Source: Blautia sp. MSJ-9 (GTDB lineage: Bacteria; Bacillota; Clostridia; Lachnospirales; Lachnospiraceae). Taken from it: a DNA stretch of 64,000 nt. Numbering within the stretch: the stretch's first letter is position 1; each line of letters opens with the position of its first letter. Positions 17,470 to 26,045 of the stretch are shown here, in pieces. The stretch is from the NCBI RefSeq assembly GCF_018919065.1, contig NZ_JAHLQG010000018.1, forward strand, positions 99,637-163,636. Reading direction: 5' to 3'. A program made the position numbers and the translations under genes. The notes below the pieces were generated by a model. That model was not told the DNA's origin. It worked only from the letters and a program-made list of their open reading frames with translations, and searched no databases.

Positions 17470-17631
17470 ATTCCATGAGGGAGTAGTTAGCGCGAAAGTG
17501 TGATTTGTCAACATTCTGATTATATTAGAGAGTATAATCTGGCAAATCTTAAATAATGAGACTCATGTATATCGATTAACAGCTGGTGTATGATGCATTG
17601 GCTGGTAATTGATATACATGAGTCTTTTTTT
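17470..17631 (+). ncRNA. yybP-ykoY-type manganese riboswitch with terminator
   Basis: The leader carries the class landmarks in order: GGGAGTAG (17479-17486), GTCAACAT (17507-17514) after a hairpin, and TGAGACT (17557-17563). The last merges into a terminator stem GACTCATGTATATC (17560-17573) paired with 17611-17624 and followed by a T7-T8 run. This motif is known to bind Mn2+ and to switch on Mn exporters, either by antitermination or by exposing the ribosome site. The two genes downstream are a CaCA-type exchanger and a GDT1/UPF0016 protein, the latter a known Mn-export family, which supports the call independently. I recognised the motif by eye and have not run a covariance model. Confidence 0.88.
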
Positions 17632-17705
17632 ATCTGCTGGGTATACTCGTAATAGCAGATATTTCGGTTGACAGTGCTGTTGTGGAGAATAAAAAGGAGG
17701 AAAAA

Positions 17706-18707
17706 ATGGAAAAATTCATTAACAATGCCCCATTTGCTCTTGTGCTTGTATTTCTTGTAATAGGTTTTGTACTGCTTATTAAGGGCGCAGACTTTTTTGT
17801 AGAGGGAAGCTCAAGCGTGGCAAAGAGACTGCATGTTCCATCTATTATTATCGGACTTACCATCGTTGCAATGGGAACATCACTTCCGGAGACAGCGGTC
17901 AGTGTATCGGCTTCACTTACCGGCAATAATGAACTTGCAGTAAGTAATGTAGTCGGTTCCAATATATTCAACCTGATGGTTGTTATCGGCGTGTGTGCAA
18001 TGATCGCTACAGTAGATGTTGCAAAAGAAACAATAAAGAGAGATATCCCGTTTTCACTTATCTGTGCAGGTCTTTTATTACTTTTTGGAATTGCCGGATT
18101 TGGTGATAAAGCAGGTATGACACTTGGACATCTTGATGGTGTGATATTTCTTGGTGCGTTTGCAGGATATATTTTCTACATGATCAAGATTGCATTAAAG
18201 GCAAGTAAGGAAGGCAAGAAGGTTGAGATTGAAGGTGGTTCAGATGAAGATATCAAGCTGATTTCAGTGCCGCTCAGTATTTTATTCATTATTGGTGGTG
18301 CAATTGCGATTGCAATCGGTGGAGATGTGACTGTAGATGCTGCTTCAAGAATAGCAAGTGATCTTGGAATGAGTCAGACACTTATTGGACTTACAATTGT
18401 TTCAATAGGAACATCACTTCCGGAACTTGTGACTTCAATAGTTGCAGCCAGAAAGAACGAAGTCGATATGGCACTTGGCAATGCGATTGGTTCAAATGTA
18501 TTTAACATACTTATGGTACTTGGTATTGCATCAGCGATCAGTCCAATCAGCATAATTACTGAGAATATTATTGATCTGTGTGTACTTATTGTATTTACAG
18601 TGTGTGTATGGATCTTTGCAGGAACCAAGAAGAAAATCGGAAAAATAGAGGGATTTGCTATGGTTGCGCTTTATGCGGCATATGCGGTTTACATTATAAT
18701 AAGATAA
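17706..18707 (+). CDS. Calcium/sodium antiporter-family cation exchanger (CaCA, YrbG-like)
   Basis: This membrane exchanger is of the Ca2+:cation antiporter superfamily. Two inverted homologous halves each carry the alpha-repeat signature: GTSLPETAVSVSASL with NVVGSNIFN in the first, GTSLPELVTSIVAA with NAIGSNVFN in the second. About ten membrane helices are expected, and the length of 333 residues is normal. The ATG at 17706 is chosen for its AAGGAGG site; the open frame begins earlier inside the leader. Because a manganese riboswitch controls it, it probably exports Mn2+ or a similar divalent ion here. That substrate is inferred from regulation. Confidence 0.88.
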   Translation: MEKFINNAPFALVLVFLVIGFVLLIKGADFFVEGSSSVAKRLHVPSIIIGLTIVAMGTSLPETAVSVSASLTGNNELAVSNVVGSNIFNLMVVIGVCAMIATVDVAKETIKRDIPFSLICAGLLLLFGIAGFGDKAGMTLGHLDGVIFLGAFAGYIFYMIKIALKASKEGKKVEIEGGSDEDIKLISVPLSILFIIGGAIAIAIGGDVTVDAASRIASDLGMSQTLIGLTIVSIGTSLPELVTSIVAARKNEVDMALGNAIGSNVFNILMVLGIASAISPISIITENIIDLCVLIVFTVCVWIFAGTKKKIGKIEGFAMVALYAAYAVYIIIR

Positions 18708-18723
18708 AGGAGATATCAGACAA

Positions 18724-19413
18724 ATGTTATTATTTTTAAAGGTATTTTTTACTGAATTCATAGCAGAAATGGGAGACAAAACTCAGTTCATGCTTATCGC
18801 TCTTACTTCTAAGTACAGGTTAAAAGATATTATATTTGGAACTGCTGCAGCAATCCTTGTACTTAACGGACTGGCTGTTTTGGCAGGCGGACTTGTCAGC
18901 GAATTCATTCCTGACTGGCTCATTAAGACAGCAGCAGCACTGGCATTTCTTTACTTTGCTGCATCAACGATTGCCGGTGATGATGACGATGAAGAGGAAG
19001 AGGGCGGTAAATCAAAAATTAAATTCGCTCCACTCGCAGTTTTCTGTACATTTTTCCTGGCAGAACTTGGAGACAAGACGCAGCTTACTGCTATTACATT
19101 TGGCGCTAATGAAGGTATAGAGTCAGCACTTGTTGTGTGGATCGGATGTTCCCTGGGACTTTTTGCTGCGGATATCCTTGGAATGTTAGTCGGCTATCTT
19201 TTAAAGAGCAAGACTCCGGATGGACTGCTTAATACACTTGCATTTGTGATATTCTCTGTATTCGGTGTATACACATTCTATCAGGGACTTAAGATTATCA
19301 GCGCAGGCGTCTGTCCAATCCCGGTATGGCCGATACTTATATCTGTAACTGTTGTTTTTGCTGTTTTATGTGTCTGTCTTTTTATAAGAAAAGAGAAGAA
19401 GAAAATTAAATAA
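18724..19413 (+). CDS. GDT1/TMEM165 (UPF0016) family cation exporter
   Basis: This 229-residue membrane protein has the duplicated family signature E-x-G-D-K-T: EMGDKTQFMLIALTS near residue 15 and ELGDKTQLTAITFGA near residue 115. A charged acidic linker (DDDDEEEEGG) separates the two three-helix halves. UPF0016 proteins export Mn2+ (bacterial MneA/Mnx types) or exchange Ca2+/Mn2+ for protons. It starts 16 bases after the antiporter gene with AAGGAG upstream. Both genes share the manganese riboswitch and so probably form one detoxification operon. Confidence 0.9.
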   Translation: MLLFLKVFFTEFIAEMGDKTQFMLIALTSKYRLKDIIFGTAAAILVLNGLAVLAGGLVSEFIPDWLIKTAAALAFLYFAASTIAGDDDDEEEEGGKSKIKFAPLAVFCTFFLAELGDKTQLTAITFGANEGIESALVVWIGCSLGLFAADILGMLVGYLLKSKTPDGLLNTLAFVIFSVFGVYTFYQGLKIISAGVCPIPVWPILISVTVVFAVLCVCLFIRKEKKKIK

Positions 19414-19508
19414 ATCGATGAGGAAAGCTATAGAAAGCAAGTCTATTATGTTTCATCAGTATTATTGTACGAAGAAATATGAAACTTAAAATTCAGGAGG
19501 ACAACTAT

Positions 19509-19667
19509 ATGAAAATTGTAATTATTAACGGGGATGAAAAAGTGATAGATGTGGCATGGGCAGCGGGTTTTACAAGCTTGTCTGTATTTAATCGCTTTTT
19601 TAAAAAACAGATGGGACAGACACCATCAGAATATAGAAAGAACCAGTCAAAGCCATCTATAAACTGA
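19509..19667 (+). pseudogene. AraC-family tail fused to a foreign start (remnant)
   Basis: The 53-codon frame has a good AGGAGG site and begins MKIVIING, the usual opening of NAD(P)H-dependent flavin reductases. It then switches to the second helix of an AraC DNA-binding domain (DVAWAAGFTSLSVFNRFFKK, then QMGQTPSEYRK). The N-terminal sensing domain and first HTH helix of AraC are missing. It looks like a deletion fusion of two unrelated genes. Whether the peptide is made is unknown. Confidence 0.7.
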
Positions 19668-19703
19668 AAATAAGTAGAAATTCTCAGCAAGAAAGAATCC
19701 TGC

Positions 19704-19737
19704 AAAAAAGCTCTGCCGATCTGACAGAGCTTTTTAT
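19704..19737. terminator. Bidirectional terminator
   Basis: AAAAAGCTCTG (19705-19715) pairs with CAGAGCTTTTT (19725-19735). It lies between the AraC remnant and the convergent SBP-GGDEF remnant and can serve both. Confidence 0.85.
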
Positions 19738-19740
19738 TTT

Positions 19741-20317
19741 CTAACGAATATTTTTCTGATCTTTCTTTGTACGGATTTTATCGTCATACATTTTCTGGTC
19801 TGCTTCATTCAGCAGATCTAAGAGGGTAAGTCCGGAATAATCTTCGGAGTATGCATATCCGCAGGCATAATTTATCTGGAATTCTCCACGCAGGCCATGG
19901 AATTTCAGGATCATAACGTCCCTGTTCTTCTTTGGCAAACAGAATATCCTGAGCACGTTCGGCAGTGTAGGAAAGATCGCCCATAATATCAATCTCGCCG
20001 TTTTTGAGCATTTCAAGAAGTTCATTGAAGCTGCCGTTTACATATTCATATTCCCATCCTGCATAATAGGCAATCTGCTGGAGATATTCATAACCGTAGC
20101 CTGATTTTGGTTCATCGCCTTCGCCTTCCTGATAACCAGGATAATTCAGATATCCAACCCGGACTTTCTTTAATGTATGAGTTTCCTTCAGGGATTCTTT
20201 CTGTGTTTCTGGCGTTGCTTCGGCAGCTCTGGAAAGAACAGGGGGCGATGCAAAGATCAGGATTGCCATGATCAGTAAAATACTGACTTTTAATGTGTGT
20301 TGTAATTTCTTTTTCAT
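19741..20317 (-). pseudogene. Remnant of a solute-binding-domain diguanylate cyclase (SBP_bac_3-GGDEF)
   Basis: The first ~135 codons encode a signal peptide and the N-terminal part of a type-3 solute-binding domain (KKVRVGYLNYPGYQEGEG... GYGYEYLQQIAYYAGWEYEYV... GEIDIMGDLSYT). Near position 19917 the meaningful reading moves to another frame, which encodes the last ~55 residues of a GGDEF domain (ACGYAYSEDYSGLTLLDLLNEADQKMYDDK). The rest of the sensor, the membrane helix and the GGDEF active site are missing. The intact ancestor would be a membrane diguanylate cyclase that makes cyclic di-GMP in response to a bound solute. The large internal deletion plus frame change makes this copy non-functional. 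Confidence 0.8.
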
Positions 20318-20506
20318 ACGTTAGCCTGTAAATCTTTCTCTGTTAATGTGTTTTTGGATGTGTGTATTTCTATATTTTATAGTGATAAAGTACTTGACGT
20401 CAATATATTTGTATATATTGTTGAAAATATAATAGTATTTTTATATTATAGTAAGAAATTCTGACAATTACATAAAGATGTGTGCTATAATAAAAAAGCA
20501 AAACTT

Positions 20507-20555
20507 AACCGAATCAAGTAAGTTCTCGGTTTCAATTGCGAAAAGTAATAAGCAA
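20507..20555 (+). repeat. Dispersed intergenic repeat, family B copy 1
   Basis: It begins AACCGAATCAAGTAAG, is followed by TTTCAATTGCGAAAAG, and closely matches 29551-29600; a diverged copy is at 39096-39140. It lies in an otherwise empty 324-bp gap (20318-20641) that is very AT-rich and also holds a TTGACGTCAA palindrome near 20393. Confidence 0.6.
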
Positions 20556-20641
20556 TGGATGAGGACTTAGGAATGGTATTTGCATTATGCACAGCAGGCA
20601 GTAATTTGCTTCGCCTGACATTAATACTGGAGGAAAATAAA

Positions 20642-20821
20642 ATGGCCAAAAACGAAAGATTCAAAAAAGTTTATTCTCAGGGTGCAATGACAGGAACAGA
20701 AATCTGGGTTGACAGAGAAACAGGTGTGAATTATGTATTCCATTTCAGTGGATATGCAGGTGGACTGACACCATTACTGGATAAAGACGGAAAGCCTGTT
20801 GTTACTTTGGTTGAGGACTGA
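20642..20821 (+). CDS. DUF6440-family small protein
   Basis: This 59-residue protein has an ATG at 20642 with GGAGG upstream; the frame extends 29 codons further without a good start site. The sequence (RFKKVYSQGAMTGTEIWVDRETGVNYVFH, then GLTPLLDKDGKPV) matches the small DUF6440 family common in Lachnospiraceae, whose function is unknown. The motif of an invariant ligand-like 'W.D..TGV.Y' followed by 'G.TPLLD..G.P' suggests a compact beta fold. It is followed by a peptidase gene 100 bases later. Confidence 0.75.
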   Translation: MAKNERFKKVYSQGAMTGTEIWVDRETGVNYVFHFSGYAGGLTPLLDKDGKPVVTLVED

Positions 20822-20925
20822 TGTTACGGGAAATTCGAACAATTCTGGGTTTTGGAATTTCGACATATAAAAAGAGAAATATAAATAAAGAGAAAGATAT
20901 TATCTGATTGGAGGATACAAATACA

Positions 20926-22284
20926 ATGGATATGAAAGAACAAATTCATGGATTAACAGATGAAATGCTTACAAACCTTGGCAGACTGGTAGCTATTGAC
21001 TCTCAGCTTGGCACCCCGGCAGAGGGAATGCCATTTGGCGAGGGACCTGCGAAAGCGCTTGAAGAGGGACTTAAAATTGCAGAAGAACTCGGTTTCAAGA
21101 CAGTAAATCTGGACAACTACTGTGGTTATGCAGAGATGGGCGAGGGCGAAGAAATCGTAGGTATTGCCGGACATCTCGACATTGTACCGGTAGGAGGAGA
21201 CTGGACCTATGATCCATTTAAGCTGACACGAGAGGGTGACTATGTTTATGGCCGTGGAACAACCGATGACAAAGGCCCTGTTCTGGAGGCACTTTATGCT
21301 ATGAAACTTCTCCGCGATTTTGGGGTGAAATTGAACAAAAGAGTCCGTCTCATCATGGGATGTAACGAGGAAACAGGCTCCAAATGTATGGAACATTATA
21401 ATGAGGTAGCAGAAGAATTATCCTGCGGTTTCACACCAGATGCCAACTTCCCATGCATCCACGGTGAAAAGGGCCATATGGGAATGATGGCATATTCCAA
21501 GAACACAAAGATTATTTCAGCAGATGGCGGCTTCGTTTCCAACGCAGTATGCGATTCCTGCACCATCGTTGTTCCGGCAGAAGCAGGACTGAAAGAAAAG
21601 CTGGAAGCGTCACTTTCCGAAACAAAACTTCAGGAATACAAACTGACAGAAGAAAATGGACAGCTCAGCATCTATGCAAAAGGCGTTCCTGCACATGCCA
21701 GCACCCCGACTCTCGGAGTGAATGCAGCAGGTGTTACTTTTGAGTGCTTGGAGAAAGCAGGATTCGAGGATGATTTTGTGAAATTCTATAATACACATAT
21801 CGGAACCTCCTGCGATGGTTCCGGAATCGGACTGAAATTTGCGGATGAGTACGGAGACCTTACTTTATGTAATGGAATCATTAAGACAGAAAATGGAGTA
21901 GTTTCCTGCACCATCGATATCCGTGTTCCTGTAACCTTAAAAGCATACGAAGTCCGCAAAATGTGCGCAGACAGACTGGAAGACGAAAACGGCCGCATGG
22001 AAATCCTGGAGATTGGTGATCCGTTATTCTTTCCAAGAGAATCTCCGCTTGTAAATGCCTTATACAAAGCTTATACAGATGTAACAGGCGATACAGAAAA
22101 CAAGCCAATGGTAATCGGCGGCGGAACTTACGCAAAATCCCTCAAGAACATCATCGCATTCGGACCGGAGAAAATGGGAATCGACTACAGAATCCACAGC
22201 GCAGACGAGTATATTCTGGTGTCTGGTATGGAAGAAGCAGTTCTGATCTATATGGAGGCTATCAAAAATCTTTTGGCTATCTGA
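20926..22284 (+). CDS. M20-family dipeptidase (PepV-like)
   Basis: This is a cytoplasmic zinc metallopeptidase of clan MH, similar to PepV/Sapep dipeptidases that cleave Xaa-His or other dipeptides. The metal-site motifs are visible: GHLDIVPVGGDW (metal His and catalytic Asp), GRGTTDDKGP (bridging Asp), CNEETGSKC (catalytic Glu and metal Glu), and a late GGGTYAKSL with an IHSADEY His. A lid domain inserted in the middle holds GVPAHASTP. The ATG at 20926 has GGAGG upstream, giving 453 residues, a normal PepV length. It is likely monocistronic. Confidence 0.9.
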   Translation: MDMKEQIHGLTDEMLTNLGRLVAIDSQLGTPAEGMPFGEGPAKALEEGLKIAEELGFKTVNLDNYCGYAEMGEGEEIVGIAGHLDIVPVGGDWTYDPFKLTREGDYVYGRGTTDDKGPVLEALYAMKLLRDFGVKLNKRVRLIMGCNEETGSKCMEHYNEVAEELSCGFTPDANFPCIHGEKGHMGMMAYSKNTKIISADGGFVSNAVCDSCTIVVPAEAGLKEKLEASLSETKLQEYKLTEENGQLSIYAKGVPAHASTPTLGVNAAGVTFECLEKAGFEDDFVKFYNTHIGTSCDGSGIGLKFADEYGDLTLCNGIIKTENGVVSCTIDIRVPVTLKAYEVRKMCADRLEDENGRMEILEIGDPLFFPRESPLVNALYKAYTDVTGDTENKPMVIGGGTYAKSLKNIIAFGPEKMGIDYRIHSADEYILVSGMEEAVLIYMEAIKNLLAI

Positions 22285-22298
22285 AAATTTGCATAATT

Positions 22299-22328
22299 AT
22301 TCAGCTGCTTCGCAACTGGCAGCTGAAT
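22299..22328. other. Hairpin downstream of the dipeptidase gene
   Basis: ATTCAGCTG (22299-22307) pairs with CAGCTGAAT (22320-22328) around a 12-base loop containing GCTTCGC. There is no proper T run, so it may be a weak terminator or mRNA 3' end structure. Confidence 0.45.
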
Positions 22329-22373
22329 GGTTATAAATTCGCTTCTGTAAATGATAAAAAGAAAGGAATCTAT

Positions 22374-23450
22374 ATGTTTACAAAAGAAGAAACGAATTTT
22401 TGTAAAGGAATAGCCATTGTTATGATGCTGTTTCATCATCTGTTCAATGACTTCGAAGAGTACGCCGGATATATTGTGGATTATCGGCCATTTACGCCGG
22501 ATTGTCTGACTTTTCTGGCTCTGTTGTGCAAAGTATGTGTAGCAGTTTTTGTATTCTTAAGTGGCTATGGCATTACTTTTGTTTATCACAAAACATTCGG
22601 GGACAGAGAACCGGAGAAAAAAGAACTGGTGGCTTTTACGTGGAACAGATACTGGAAACTTATGGCAGGGTACTGGTTTATTTTTATTCTTGCTTTGTTA
22701 TGTCAGCCATTGGGAAGAACAATTGCGGATGCATACGGAACGGCAACAAAGGATATTATATTTTACTTTGTGATTGATTTCCTGGGATTGTCTTATCTGT
22801 TTTCAACACCTACATTAAATCCTACCTGGTGGTATATGAGTCTGGCAATTTTCATTATCTTTGTGATGCCTTTTATCATACGTCTGATGCGGAGATACGG
22901 GGCACTCACTGTAGTGGCAGTATTGACTGGCGGAGTTTATTTGCTGGGAACGGCGAATCCTTCCACATTTTATCTGTTCAGTCTGCTTTTGGGGGCGGCC
23001 TGTATGGAAACTGGATTCTTCCACAAACTGACACAGATAACGGATAAGAACAAGATAAGAAAATATACAGTATTTATTGTGGAACTGGTGATACTTTTTA
23101 TACTTTTACGTTATCGTACGAATTACAATCTGAACGGAATTGTTGATGGATTACTTGCGCTGGTCATAGCCTGTGCAGTACATACGGTTCTGATAGATAT
23201 ACCGGTAGTATCACCTGCTGTTTGCTTTATTGGAAAGTATTCACTGAATATCTTTTTATTCCATACTTTATTATATTCCTATTATTTCCTGAGATTCTTT
23301 TTCTCATTCCATTACTGGGTTCTGATCGTGCTGTCACTGCTGGTGGTATCGCTTCTGGTATCTGTAGGAATTGAGTTTGTAAAAGAGAGAAGCGGATATA
23401 CAAAAGTGATGAGAAAAGCAGGGGAAAAAGTGCTTCTGTTTTGGGAATAA
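22374..23450 (+). CDS. Membrane acyltransferase family 3 protein
   Basis: This 358-residue integral membrane protein has about ten helices and the acyltransferase-3 (OafA/NolL-type) opening, FCKGIAIVMMLFHHLFNDF, where the histidine pair is the family's conserved site. YGITFVYH and TWWYMSLAIFIIFV lie where the family has its conserved loops. Such enzymes transfer acetyl or other acyl groups to cell-surface sugars. The ATG has AAAGGAAT upstream. No neighbouring polysaccharide genes point to a specific acceptor, so the substrate is unknown. Confidence 0.82.
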   Translation: MFTKEETNFCKGIAIVMMLFHHLFNDFEEYAGYIVDYRPFTPDCLTFLALLCKVCVAVFVFLSGYGITFVYHKTFGDREPEKKELVAFTWNRYWKLMAGYWFIFILALLCQPLGRTIADAYGTATKDIIFYFVIDFLGLSYLFSTPTLNPTWWYMSLAIFIIFVMPFIIRLMRRYGALTVVAVLTGGVYLLGTANPSTFYLFSLLLGAACMETGFFHKLTQITDKNKIRKYTVFIVELVILFILLRYRTNYNLNGIVDGLLALVIACAVHTVLIDIPVVSPAVCFIGKYSLNIFLFHTLLYSYYFLRFFFSFHYWVLIVLSLLVVSLLVSVGIEFVKERSGYTKVMRKAGEKVLLFWE

Positions 23451-23519
23451 ATAGGTTTTGGAAGATAGGATTTCAGGCATTGCAGAATTAATTTGCGGTA
23501 AAATAGAGAAAATATAAGC

Positions 23520-23556
23520 AGAGCAGTATTTCGGAGAGGAAGTACTGCTTTGTTTA
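23520..23556 (+). terminator. Probable terminator after the acyltransferase gene
   Basis: AGCAGTATT (23523-23531) pairs with AAGTACTGCT, with one mismatch, and is followed by TTGTTTAT. Confidence 0.6.
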
Positions 23557-23619
23557 TGGTTTGATTGTGGATATCTGTTTGATATGCAATGAAAGAAATA
23601 TGACAAAGGAGAGCAAAAC

Positions 23620-24174
23620 ATGAAATTAGCAGTATTTTTCCCGGGCATCGGGTATCATTGTGACAAACCACTTTTATATTATTCACGGAAACTGGCCCAG
23701 GAATGTGGATATAAAGAGACAATTACATTGAGCTATTCTTATGATGGTGGAAACATCCGCGGAAATGAAGAAAAAATGCAGCAGGTATTTGAGATTCTGT
23801 ATGCACAGGCGGAGAAAAGTCTTTCTGCGATTGATTTTAACAAATACGACGAAATATTATTCATCTCAAAAAGCGTAGGTACGATCATCGCATCAGCATA
23901 TGCAGAAAAACACAACCTCAAATGCCGCCAGATTCTGTATACACCTCTGGAATACACATATGATTATAAACATGATAATGCAATCGCTTTTATCGGAACA
24001 TCAGATCCATGGAGTATAGTTCCTGAAGTACAGGAACTTTCTCAAAAACAAAAAGTGCCAATATATGTTTATGAAAACACAAATCACTCACTGGAAACAG
24101 AAGATACACTGGAAAATCTGAAAATTCTTCAGGATGTTATGCTAAAGACAAGGGAATATTTAATTAAAAGGTGA
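23620..24174 (+). CDS. Small alpha/beta-hydrolase-like protein
   Basis: This 184-residue soluble protein has the layout of a small alpha/beta hydrolase. An N-terminal strand ends in FPGIGYHCDKP. The probable nucleophile elbow is ISKSVGT, with Ser at residue 85; this departs from GxSxG in having Ser rather than Gly at the first position. An acid candidate lies in GTSDPW, and a histidine candidate in NTNHSLE near the C-terminus. AAAGGAG lies upstream of the ATG. It sits eight bases ahead of a truncated LysR gene. The substrate is unknown. Confidence 0.7.
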   Translation: MKLAVFFPGIGYHCDKPLLYYSRKLAQECGYKETITLSYSYDGGNIRGNEEKMQQVFEILYAQAEKSLSAIDFNKYDEILFISKSVGTIIASAYAEKHNLKCRQILYTPLEYTYDYKHDNAIAFIGTSDPWSIVPEVQELSQKQKVPIYVYENTNHSLETEDTLENLKILQDVMLKTREYLIKR

Positions 24175-24181
24175 AAAAAAC

Positions 24182-24433
24182 ATGGACTTACGAGTATTAC
24201 GCTACTTCCTGACAGTAGCAAAAGAACAAAGCTTCACAAAAGCCGCCGAACAACTTCATATCACCCAGCCCACTCTTTCCCGACAGCTTGCGGCTCTGGA
24301 AGAGGAACTGGAAACGCCTCTTTTCAAACGTGGTGGTCATCACATTACCCTCCCGAAATACTGGCGCAGACACATTCCACATTCCCGTGCAGTGAATAAA
24401 TTTATCGATGAAATCAATGCTTTTCAGGCATAA
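24182..24433 (+). pseudogene. LysR-family regulator with internal deletion
   Basis: The 83-residue frame starts with a complete LysR helix-turn-helix (MDLRVLRYFLTVAKEQSFTK, then AAEQLHITQPTLSRQLAALE). After HHITL it jumps straight to what looks like the C-terminal tail of a LysR protein (RRHIPHSRAVNKFIDEINAF). The ~200-residue effector domain is missing, although the frame stays open. A LysR without its sensor domain should not respond to ligand; it could be dead, or could act as a small DNA-binding protein. Confidence 0.75.
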
Positions 24434-24482
24434 AAAGTAATTCAATATAAGTATTAGACATAATGACATTTGCAGATTAAAA

Positions 24483-24522
24483 TAATGTGCAGGATATGAA
24501 AAAAGTATCCTGCACATTTTTT
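24483..24522. terminator. Terminator upstream of the flavodoxin gene
   Basis: A 13-bp stem, AATGTGCAGGATA (24483-24495) with 24506-24518, carries a T6 run and ends the LysR-remnant transcript. The flavodoxin ribosome site follows at once. Confidence 0.85.
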
Positions 24523-24542
24523 ATCAAGGAGGATTCTTTATC

Positions 24543-25013
24543 ATGGCAAAAAAATTAGTAGCATATTTCAGTGCAAGCGGAACAACAAAGAGAGTAGCAG
24601 AAATGGTTGCAGAAGCAGCAGGCGCAGACCTGTATGAGATTGAGCCAACCGTACCATACACAAAAGCAGACTTAAACTGGATGGACAAAAATTCCAGAAG
24701 CAGCGTAGAAATGAAAGACAAAACATCCAGACCGGAAATCAAACCAACAGATGCAAAAGTAGCAGATTATGATGAAATCCTCATCGGTTTCCCAATCTGG
24801 TGGTATGTAGCTCCGACTATCATCAACACATTCCTGGAAGCTTATGATTTCTCAGGAAAGAAGATTACACTCTTCGCAACATCCGGCGAAAGCGGATTCG
24901 GAAAAACCGTTCAGGAATTACAGCCATCCGCACCAGGCGTAGAAATCCGCGAGGGCAAACTCCTTAATGGTGGAAACAAACAGGCAATTGAGAACTGGGT
25001 TAAATCTTTATAA
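24543..25013 (+). CDS. Flavodoxin family protein
   Basis: This is an FMN-binding electron carrier or flavin-dependent reductase of 156 residues. The phosphate-binding loop is YFSASGTTKRVAEMV at residues 8-22. The second FMN loop is in the region FPIWWYVAPTIINTFLE (about 85-101), and ATSGESGFGKT is near 120. AAGGAGG precedes the ATG by ten bases. It directly follows a terminator, so its promoter must be very close or readthrough is used. The next genes encode a carboxymuconolactone decarboxylase/cupin protein and an aldo/keto reductase, a group often seen together in redox-related clusters. Confidence 0.88.
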   Translation: MAKKLVAYFSASGTTKRVAEMVAEAAGADLYEIEPTVPYTKADLNWMDKNSRSSVEMKDKTSRPEIKPTDAKVADYDEILIGFPIWWYVAPTIINTFLEAYDFSGKKITLFATSGESGFGKTVQELQPSAPGVEIREGKLLNGGNKQAIENWVKSL

Positions 25014-25178
25014 TATAGAAAATGAGAGTTAGATTTTCGGAATAAAATTTCATATCTAAATGAGTAAACAATGGTCTGTCAAGTTTATAAATATGAAAAT
25101 TTACAAACTGAAAATTAGTAATTGTGAACGAATGAAATAATTAGTAGAAATCATAACTCATAGCAGGAGGAAATTATT

Positions 25179-25946
25179 ATGGCAAAGATCGTACAGACAG
25201 TAGGCAGAAATGCACTCGGAGAATTTGCTCCGGAATTTGCACATTTCAACGATGATGTACTCTTCGGAGAAAACTGGAATAATCAGGACATTGACATAAA
25301 AACAAGAAGCATCATCACAGTAGTAGCATTAATGGCATCCGGAATCACAGATTCATCCCTGAAATTTCATTTACAGAATGCAAAAGATCACGGAGTAACA
25401 CAGAAAGAAATCGCAGCGATCATCACACATGTAGCATTCTACACAGGATGGCCAAAAGGATGGGCAGTATTTAACCTTGCAAAAGAAATCTGGCAGAACG
25501 GTGAGGGAGATCTTTCATATGAAGACGAAGCCATGAGAGCACATGCCAAATCCATGGTATTCCCAATCGGTGCACCAAACGATGCATTTGCTCAGTATTT
25601 CTTAGGACAGAGCTATCTGGCACCTGTATCCACAAGTCAGGTCGGAATCTTCAATGTAACATTTGAGCCGGGATGCAGAAACAACTGGCACATCCACCAC
25701 GCAAAGAGTGGCGGCGGACAGATCCTCGTATGTGTTGCAGGACGCGGCTACTATCAGGAAGGAGGAAAAGAAGCCATCGAACTGAAACCAGGCGACTGCA
25801 TCAACATTCCGGCAGAAGTAAAACACTGGCACGGCGCAGCACCGGACAGCTGGTTCTCCCACCTTGCAGTTGAAGTTCCGGGCGAAGAGGGCTCCAACGA
25901 ATGGTGCGAAGCTGTTTCAGATGAAGAGTATAGTAAATTAAAATAA
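25179..25946 (+). CDS. Carboxymuconolactone decarboxylase-like/cupin fusion protein
   Basis: Two domains are fused in 255 residues. Residues ~20-105 are a CMD/AhpD-like helical domain (RSIITVVALMASGITDSSLKFHLQ, then HGVTQKEIAAIITHVAFYTGWP); the AhpD-type CxxC redox pair is absent. Residues ~140-250 are a cupin with metal-site motifs: WHIHHAKSGGGQILVCVAGRGYYQEGG in the first, PGDCINIPAEVKHWHGA in the second. An AGGAGG site is present. Such fusions lie with flavodoxin and aldo/keto reductase genes in many gut Firmicutes; their reaction is not established, so the name reflects domains only. Confidence 0.85.
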   Translation: MAKIVQTVGRNALGEFAPEFAHFNDDVLFGENWNNQDIDIKTRSIITVVALMASGITDSSLKFHLQNAKDHGVTQKEIAAIITHVAFYTGWPKGWAVFNLAKEIWQNGEGDLSYEDEAMRAHAKSMVFPIGAPNDAFAQYFLGQSYLAPVSTSQVGIFNVTFEPGCRNNWHIHHAKSGGGQILVCVAGRGYYQEGGKEAIELKPGDCINIPAEVKHWHGAAPDSWFSHLAVEVPGEEGSNEWCEAVSDEEYSKLK

Positions 25947-26010
25947 GAATCTGACTGAATCAGGGAAGTTATTTGCTTCTATAGCAGAGAACCATTTGAT
26001 TCAATCAAGT

Positions 26011-26045
26011 CAAGTAGTGAGGCAGATAATTTTATCTGCCTGATG
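26011..26045 (+). repeat. Dispersed hairpin repeat, family A copy (partial)
   Basis: CAAGTAGTGAGGCAGATAAT, followed by TTTATCTGCCTGA, forms the hairpin GGCAGATAattttATCTGCC. It matches the 3' half of the longer copies at 27176 and 51413. Confidence 0.6.

Noticed and set aside
20393..20402. TTGACGTCAA palindrome as an operator
   Set aside because: It lies ahead of a pseudogene, with no second copy and no clear promoter; chance cannot be excluded.
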